Shown one piece after another: positions 7,593 to 10,866 of a stretch of DNA of 10,866 bases. A program made the translations under genes and the position numbers. The stretch is from an uncultured Eggerthellaceae bacterium. GTDB lineage: Bacteria; Actinomycetota; Coriobacteriia; Coriobacteriales; Eggerthellaceae. How positions within the stretch are numbered: position 1 is the stretch's first letter; every line of letters starts with the position of its first letter. Where the stretch lies: assembly GCA_946626265.1 (NCBI GenBank), contig CAMOUE010000060.1, positions 1 to 10,866 on the forward strand. Direction: 5' to 3'. The notes under the pieces were generated by a model. The model was not told the origin of the DNA. It did no database searches and worked only from the letters and a program-made list of their open reading frames with translations.

Positions 7593-8348
7593 GCGCACGG
7601 GCATGAAATGGCGCCTCAGTTCGGGGTTGTAGCGGGCCTCGATCGAGAGCGTGTCGTAGAAGCGCTGCCAGAGGCGCTCGACGTAGCCGTCCTCGGACGT
7701 GCGCGCCGGGATGCGCGCCGCCTCGCCGTCCACGAGCTCCCAGTCGTTCCCGTCATAGACGCCGGCCATCTTGTGGCATTCGTCGTAGATCATGAAGGGC
7801 TGGATGTTGAACCGTGCGACGAAGTGGGGCATCACGAGCGGCACGACCCGCGCGTTGGGGTTGCACCGGGCGAACCACACGCCGTTCTCGAGCTCCGAGA
7901 AGCGGACGAACTGCCGCATCTTCTCCTCTTCGTTCGCGACGCGCCGCTCGAGCGCGAGCAGGTTTTGGACGATGGGATTCGCCTCGTCGGAGAGCACCGA
8001 GCGCCTCTTGTCGCGTTTGACGCTTCGGTCCATGACGTAGCGGACGAAGTCGAGGACGATGACGCCGGCTTCGGGCGCATCATGGGCCGAGGCGCGCGCG
8101 GCGGCCCCGAACGCGCGCGAGCCCGCCTCGCGCTCGATGCCGCGGCGCACCCTGAGCGCGCGCTCGTAGTCCGTAGAGACGTATATAGCTGACTGGCCGA
8201 GCCGCGGCTGGTAGCGCTGTTCCGCGACCACGTCTTCGGGGTGCTCGCGGCGGACGTAGGATTCGAACACGCAGCAGAGCATGCCCTCGAGCGAGCCGTC
8301 GTGCAGGTAGGCGACGTTTCTGAGCGGTTCGGGGCGCGTCAGCTCCAT
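7500..8348 (-). CDS. DUF4130 / TIGR03915 putative DNA metabolism protein
   Basis: This 282-residue protein begins MELTRPEPLRNVAYLHDGSL, and YLHDGSLEGMLCCVFESY (residues 14-31) is the diagnostic N-terminus of the TIGR03915/DUF4130 family. Other visible segments include RQFVRFSELENGVW, VVPLVMPHFVARFN, FMIYDECHKMAGVYDG and RRHFMPVRLWKNLPE. In many bacteria this domain is fused to, or encoded beside, a uracil-DNA-glycosylase-like domain, and its usual partner is the TIGR03916 radical SAM protein found here directly upstream; here it stands alone. The frame is open to 8534, but those 62 extra codons overlap the upstream gene and are not family sequence. The ATG at 8348 overlaps the upstream stop by 10 bp and has GAGG 10 bp before it. 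The last 20-odd residues (after WKNLPE) look non-conserved and lie opposite the PflX-like gene. Biochemical activity is unknown. Confidence 0.85.
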   Translation of the reverse strand: MELTRPEPLRNVAYLHDGSLEGMLCCVFESYVRREHPEDVVAEQRYQPRLGQSAIYVSTDYERALRVRRGIEREAGSRAFGAAARASAHDAPEAGVIVLDFVRYVMDRSVKRDKRRSVLSDEANPIVQNLLALERRVANEEEKMRQFVRFSELENGVWFARCNPNARVVPLVMPHFVARFNIQPFMIYDECHKMAGVYDGNDWELVDGEAARIPARTSEDGYVERLWQRFYDTLSIEARYNPELRRHFMPVRLWKNLPETRPVPSRDEALLGSGAVLPEVIV

Positions 8349-9703
8349 TGCGCGAGCACCTCGCTTCCAGGTAGGGCCGGCTGTGCCGCCTCGGGTTCGA
8401 AGAGGCTCATCTGGCCGGGCAGGACGTTGCCGGCGCGCCTTCCATGCCGGCCCCCGTCGATGGGAGAGGCGAGCTGGGCCCGCATGGATTCCCTGGTGAA
8501 GGGCACGCCCTTTCCCATGTAGGAGCCGTTGCACGTTATGAAGTAGCGGGCGCGCTTGTACGCGATCCCGAGCTTGCGCAGCTCCGGCTCGCGCAACGTC
8601 GCGGTCTTGCGCGCACGTACTATCTTGCGGGCGCCGACGGGGCCGATGCCGGGCACGCGCAGCAGCATCTCGATGGGCGCGGCGTTCACCTCGACGGGGA
8701 ACGCCTCGAGATGGTTGAGCGCCCAGTTCGCCTTCGGGTCGACGTCGGCGTCGAGGAACGGGTGCTTCTCGTCGATGAGCTCGGCCACGTCGTAGCGGTA
8801 GAACCGCATGAGCCAGTCGGCCTGGTAGAGCCGGTGCTCGCGGTTGAGCTGGACGCCGTCGGTCTGTGGGAGCCGCGAATCGCTCGAGACGGGCAGGTAG
8901 GCGCTGAAGAAGACGCGCTTCAAGTCGAGCGAGCGGTACAGCGCCGCCGAGAGGTTGAGTATCTGGAAGTCCGTCTCGGGGGTGGCACCTATGATCATCT
9001 GCGTGGATTGGCCCGCAGGCGCGAAAGCCTCGGCCTTCCGGGCGATCGTGGTCTTGCGCTGGTAGAACGTGGGCTTCTTTCTGACGAGGGCCCTCGTCTC
9101 CGCGTCCTCGGCGATGCTTTGCTGGATTTGGCGCATGGGGGCCAAGATACGTTGGCGGCTCTTCTGCGGGGCGAGCAGGTCGAGGCTCTTGCGGGAGGGG
9201 AGCTCGAGGTTCACGCTCAGACGGTCTGAGAGCCTTCCTAAGCGGTCGATGAGCTCCGGGGAGGTTCCTGGTACGGCTTTCGCATGGATGTAGCCCCTAA
9301 ACCCGTATTCCTCGCGGAGGATCGTTAACGTCCTGATCGCGAGCTCGGTTGTGTAGTCGGGGGATTTGACGACGCCCGAGCTGAGGAACAGGCCCTCGAT
9401 GTAGTTGCGGCGGTAGAACTGGATCGTGAGGTCCGCGAGCTCGCGGGGCTCGAAGCACGCGCGCAGGACCTCGTTCGACCGGCGGTTCACGCAGTATGCG
9501 CAATCGTAGACGCACTCGTTCGTGAGCAGGACCTTCAGCAGGCTGATGCAGCGCCCGTCCGCCGTGAAGCTATGGCAGAGCCCGGCGGAGGACGAATTGC
9601 CGAGAGCGCCGCGCTTGGCGGCCCGGCTTGCCCCCGACGACGTGCACGCGACGTCGTATTTCGCCGCGTCGGCAAGTATTTCGAGCTTCGCGATTAGATC
9701 CAT
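8339..9703 (-). CDS. TIGR03916 putative DNA modification/repair radical SAM protein with helix-hairpin-helix
   Basis: This 454-residue protein starts MDLIAKLEILADAAKYDVAC, typical of TIGR03916. GLCHSFTADGRCISLLKVLLTNEC leads into the radical SAM motif CVYDCAYC (C64, C68, C71), followed by NRRSN. EGLFLSSGV (103-111) and YIHAKAVPG (138-146) continue the barrel, with QSTQMIIGATPETD at 232-245. LLRVPGIGPVGARKIVRARK (347-366) is a helix-hairpin-helix DNA-binding motif, supporting action on DNA. Near the end, QMSLF (431-435) fits the beta-clamp-binding consensus QL(S/D)LF and resembles E. coli HolA QAMSLF. The ATG at 9703 has AGGTG (9709-9713) five bases upstream, embedded in a LexA-like box. It overlaps the DUF4130 start by 10 bp, forming an operon. 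The chemistry is unknown; a DNA-repair role is inferred from family naming, HhH, clamp motif and SOS boxes. Confidence 0.9.
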   Translation of the reverse strand: MDLIAKLEILADAAKYDVACTSSGASRAAKRGALGNSSSAGLCHSFTADGRCISLLKVLLTNECVYDCAYCVNRRSNEVLRACFEPRELADLTIQFYRRNYIEGLFLSSGVVKSPDYTTELAIRTLTILREEYGFRGYIHAKAVPGTSPELIDRLGRLSDRLSVNLELPSRKSLDLLAPQKSRQRILAPMRQIQQSIAEDAETRALVRKKPTFYQRKTTIARKAEAFAPAGQSTQMIIGATPETDFQILNLSAALYRSLDLKRVFFSAYLPVSSDSRLPQTDGVQLNREHRLYQADWLMRFYRYDVAELIDEKHPFLDADVDPKANWALNHLEAFPVEVNAAPIEMLLRVPGIGPVGARKIVRARKTATLREPELRKLGIAYKRARYFITCNGSYMGKGVPFTRESMRAQLASPIDGGRHGRRAGNVLPGQMSLFEPEAAQPALPGSEVLAQWS

Positions 9704-9704
9704 G

Positions 9705-9718
9705 CAAACACCTGTTCG
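9705..9718 (-). promoter_or_regulatory. LexA/SOS box 1, overlapping the ribosome binding site
   Basis: On the - strand this reads CGAACAGGTGTTTG, a 14/14 match to the Gram-positive/actinobacterial SOS box CGAACRNRYGTTYG. It ends one base before the ATG of the radical SAM gene and contains that gene's AGGTG ribosome site. It lies downstream of the predicted transcription start. LexA binding is inferred from the consensus match. Confidence 0.75.
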
Positions 9719-9731
9719 TTATCGTAAATGT

Positions 9732-9760
9732 ATAGTAAACGAACAGGTGTACGAAGTCAA
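9732..9760 (-). promoter_or_regulatory. Sigma-70-type promoter of the radical SAM/DUF4130 operon
   Basis: On the - strand, TTGACT (9760-9755, 5/6 to consensus) is followed after 17 bp by TACTAT (9737-9732, 4/6). Transcription would start near 9725, giving a leader of about 22 bases before the ATG at 9703. The spacer coincides with SOS box 2. Confidence 0.6.
9740..9753 (-). promoter_or_regulatory. LexA/SOS box 2, within the promoter spacer
   Basis: The + strand reads CGAACAGGTGTACG, matching 13 of 14 positions of CGAACRNRYGTTYG (one T to A). It fills the gap between the predicted -35 and -10 of the divergent radical SAM operon, the classic place for a repressor. Its centre is 35 bp from that of box 1, and the two are in inverted orientation with 13-bp identical arms (9708-9720 and 9738-9750). 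Confidence 0.7.
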
Positions 9761-9783
9761 TAAGTGCGAGGGTTGTTGCGGTT

Positions 9784-9807
9784 GGTTTCTTGCGAGGTTT
9801 CTTGCGA
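9784..9807 (+). repeat. Exact tandem duplication of a 12-bp unit carrying a -35-like TTGCGA
   Basis: GGTTTCTTGCGA occurs twice in immediate succession. The second copy supplies the -35 of the tRNA promoter; the first gives an identical hexamer 12 bp further upstream. Confidence 0.8.
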
Positions 9808-9829
9808 CATCCGCGCGATAAGGTACAAT
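9802..9829 (+). promoter_or_regulatory. Promoter of tRNA-Thr
   Basis: TTGCGA (9802-9807, 4/6 to TTGACA) and TACAAT (9824-9829, 5/6 to TATAAT) are separated by 16 bp, about 45 bp upstream of the mature tRNA. The leader contains a small hairpin, AGGCGA (9850-9855) with TCGCCT (9864-9869), which would be removed in 5' processing. Confidence 0.6.
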
Positions 9830-9874
9830 GTCTGTGCGTTTCAAACGCGAGGCGATTGCGGTTTCGCCTGATTG

Positions 9875-9949
9875 GCCAGCGTGGCTCAACGGTAGAGCAA
9901 CTGATTTGTAATCAGTGGGTTGCGGGTTCGATTCCTGTCGCTGGCTCCA
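9875..9949 (+). tRNA. tRNA-Thr (anticodon TGT), CCA encoded
   Basis: A complete cloverleaf is visible: acceptor GCCAGCG/CGCTGGC (9875-9881 with 9939-9945), D arm GCTC-AACGGTA-GAGC, anticodon arm ACTGA-TTTGTAA-TCAGT with loop bases 34-36 TGT (reads ACA, threonine), variable loop GGGTT, T arm GCGGG-TTCGATT-CCTGT, discriminator T and an encoded CCA (9947-9949). The body is 72 nt plus CCA. The T-stem has two G-T pairs, which is acceptable. It has its own promoter and terminator and stands alone. Confidence 0.97.
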
Positions 9950-9959
9950 CGTTTGAACT

Positions 9960-10003
9960 GGGGAAACGGTAGAGTGAAACACGATCGTTTCCCCTTTCTT
10001 TTG
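9960..10003 (+). terminator. Intrinsic terminator after tRNA-Thr
   Basis: GGGGAAACG (9960-9968) pairs with CGTTTCCCC (9986-9994) in a 9-bp perfect stem with a 17-base loop, followed at once by the T-rich run TTTCTTTT. It starts 11 bases after the CCA end and is a textbook rho-independent terminator. Confidence 0.88.
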
Positions 10004-10008
10004 TCCAT

Positions 10009-10084
10009 GGCTCGCGGTTTCCCACGGCCTCTGGTTGCCCACGGCTCCCGATCGCCCACCGCTCCCGGTTGCTCACGGCTCCCG
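10009..10084 (+). repeat. 17-bp tandem repeat, about 4.5 degenerate copies
   Basis: Units start at 10009, 10026, 10043 and 10060, with a partial copy at 10077-10084. The approximate consensus is GGCTCCCGGTTGCCCAC. Because 17 is not a multiple of three and no start or frame is kept, it is not coding. The period and sequence are read directly. Confidence 0.8.
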
Positions 10085-10182
10085 AAAGGCGGGGCTGTAA
10101 GCCCGCGCGTCTCCGCATTTATTTCCGGAAGGGACTGCGTCAACGCATTTGGGGGTATGGGCGAATAACCCGCATACATGAG

Positions 10183-10196
10183 TTAACCGCGGTTAA
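10183..10196. repeat. Perfect 14-bp palindrome
   Basis: TTAACCGCGGTTAA is self-complementary across all 14 bases and sits just before the first inverted-repeat element. It could be an operator or part of the repeat element; no adjacent intact gene tells which. Confidence 0.5.
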
Positions 10197-10287
10197 ACCC
10201 CGCGTTTCGCACACACAACTGGAATATACGTGCACGGCCACGCGATTTTGCACGCATATGACGGTTGCGTGTGCGAAATACGGGGTT
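10196..10287. repeat. REP/MITE-like inverted repeat, element 1 (arms A and B)
   Basis: Arm A (10196-10234) and arm B (10249-10287, inverted) are 39 bp each around a 14-bp loop. The 27-bp core begins CGCACACACAACTGG in A; B matches A at 22 of 27 core positions, and the outer flank AACCCCG..TTTCG is shared. The element can form a large cruciform or RNA hairpin. It encodes no obvious protein. Confidence 0.75.
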
Positions 10288-10310
10288 GCCCTTGGCTAAC
10301 TTGCGTGATT

Positions 10311-10378
10311 CGCACACACAACTGGAAAATGCGTGCAACCGGCGGCCCCCGTGCACGTATATTCCAGTTGTGTGTGCG
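10311..10378. repeat. REP/MITE-like inverted repeat, element 2 (arms C and D)
   Basis: Arm C (10311-10337) and inverted arm D (10352-10378) also flank a loop of exactly 14 bp. C matches D at 25 of 27 positions. D is identical to arm A of element 1 over 30 bp (10349-10378 is the exact reverse complement of 10208-10237). Two copies with the same geometry lie 35 bp apart between core arms, so this is a duplicated palindromic unit rather than a chance hairpin. Confidence 0.8.
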
Positions 10379-10406
10379 TTTCGCAGGGTTTAGCTTTAGC
10401 TAACAT

Positions 10407-10823
10407 TTGGCTTCCAATAGCCTCAATTATGAGATCCTCGGCAACACAAAGTGGAGCTGTTTCTGGAGCCGTTTTTGGCGTTGTTCGTGGCGGTCGAAAG
10501 AAACAGCCGAAACAGGCGATAGAAAGAAGAAGCTAGAACATGCGGAAAGCTACTATGAGCAAGTTCGCAACAGGAATCGGGTAGCGGTATTAGAAAAGTA
10601 GGAAACGAAAGCGGATTGTCGCTTCATGGGATTGAGCGGGCTTTCAACCACCTGTTGGTTGAAGAGCTAATTGGACGACGGCGTTCATAGGTTCTACCCG
10701 GACTACGAGATATCGCAGTCACTTCATCGTTTGCTTGACGGTGAGGATATACGGCCTCGCGATCGGAACGTGTTTGCGCACGGCTATCTTGAATCGGTGT
10801 ACATGGAACAAGGTTTGCAATGA
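10407..10823 (+). pseudogene. Frameshifted coding remnant, possibly a decayed toxin-like cassette
   Basis: No intact gene is recognised, but protein-like stretches run in the same direction in successive frames: LASNSLNYEILG (from 10407), then SGAVSGAVFGVVRGGRKKQ (up to the stop at 10534-10536), then KKKLEHAESYYEQVRNRN (to about 10590), then SGLSLHGIERAFNHLLVEEL (to the stop at 10688-10690), then DDGVHRFYPDYEISQSLHRL and VFAHGYLESVYMEQGLQ (TTG 10671 to TGA 10821-10823). This pattern suggests one ancestral gene broken by several indels. A glycine-zipper-like GAVSGAVFGVVRGG ahead of a small globular segment, and an EIS..L.RLLDGE...R...HGYLES.YMEQGL pattern, recall C-terminal toxin modules of polymorphic or phage-encoded toxins, but this is recollection of pattern only. 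Base composition is visibly AT-richer than the upstream genes, which suggests transfer. The last piece, 50 codons from TTG 10671, could alternatively be a genuine small gene; its TGA overlaps an ATG at 10820 (ATGA). Confidence 0.35.
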
Positions 10824-10826
10824 GTC

Positions 10827-10866
10827 GCCGAACGGCAAGGCCGCAACCGAGCCGAACGGCAAGGCC
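10827..10866 (+). repeat. Start of a 24-bp-period direct repeat, cut by the window end
   Basis: GCCGAACGGCAAGGCC occurs at 10827-10842 and again at 10851-10866, giving a 24-bp period (a multiple of three). An ATG at 10820 opens a frame across it (MSRRTARPQPSRTAR...), so it may encode an eight-residue peptide repeat, but only 15 codons are visible. Each copy holds a short GCCG-AA-CGGC palindrome. Confidence 0.6.

Noticed and set aside
8349..8534. N-terminal extension of the DUF4130 gene
   Set aside because: The 62 extra residues are Arg/Gly/Pro-rich, overlap the radical SAM coding sequence in another frame, and precede the family N-terminus starting at ATG 8348.
8444..9229. Open frame of 261 codons on the + strand
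   Set aside because: It is antisense to the TIGR03916 gene, whose radical SAM and HhH motifs prove the other strand is coding.
10196..10378. CRISPR-like array from repeated cores
   Set aside because: Copies alternate in orientation with fixed 14-bp loops and unequal linkers, unlike direct CRISPR repeats; there are no cas genes.
9875..10866. Integrative element using tRNA-Thr as an attachment site
   Set aside because: No second copy of the tRNA 3' end and no integrase gene are visible in the window, so an attachment site cannot be claimed.

Overview
The window is a high-GC chromosomal segment, probably from a Coriobacteriia actinobacterium of the Eggerthella/Gordonibacter/Adlercreutzia type. 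That placement is inferred from base composition, the tmk-holB-PSP1 order, the TIGR03916/TIGR03915 pair and the protein sequences; no database search was possible.

Left block, + strand (1-7592): the 3' part of thymidylate kinase (tmk), DNA polymerase III delta' (holB), a PSP1/RicT-family Fe-S protein with a long basic tail, nicotinate phosphoribosyltransferase (pncB), a DegV-family fatty-acid-binding protein, a beta-hydroxyacid-dehydrogenase-like protein with a His/Asp/Gly tail, and a PflX-like (COG1313) radical SAM protein. Genes are tightly packed or overlapping. The tmk-holB-ricT order is the classical replication/RNA-processing cluster also seen in Firmicutes. pncB and degV are preceded by short gaps and may have their own promoters.

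Middle block, - strand (7500-9760): a two-gene operon for a putative DNA-repair system, a TIGR03916-type radical SAM/helix-hairpin-helix protein followed by its usual partner, a DUF4130 (TIGR03915) protein. The promoter reads as TTGACT-N17-TACTAT on the - strand. One LexA/SOS-box-like operator fills its spacer, and a second, perfect match to the Gram-positive SOS consensus covers the ribosome binding site. The radical SAM protein also carries QMSLF, a beta-clamp-binding-type motif, near its C-terminus. Together these point to a DNA-damage-induced, possibly clamp-recruited repair pathway. The DUF4130 gene and the PflX-like gene converge and overlap by 93 bp.

Right block (9760-10866): a promoter, a tRNA-Thr(TGT) and a strong intrinsic terminator, then about 860 bp with no clear intact gene. 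This stretch holds a 17-bp tandem repeat, a 14-bp palindrome, a pair of large inverted-repeat (REP/MITE-like) elements with matching geometry, a visibly AT-richer stretch of frameshifted coding fragments that may be a decayed toxin-like cassette, and the start of a 24-bp-period repeat running off the window. It looks like a genomic-island edge next to a tRNA gene, although no attachment site was found.
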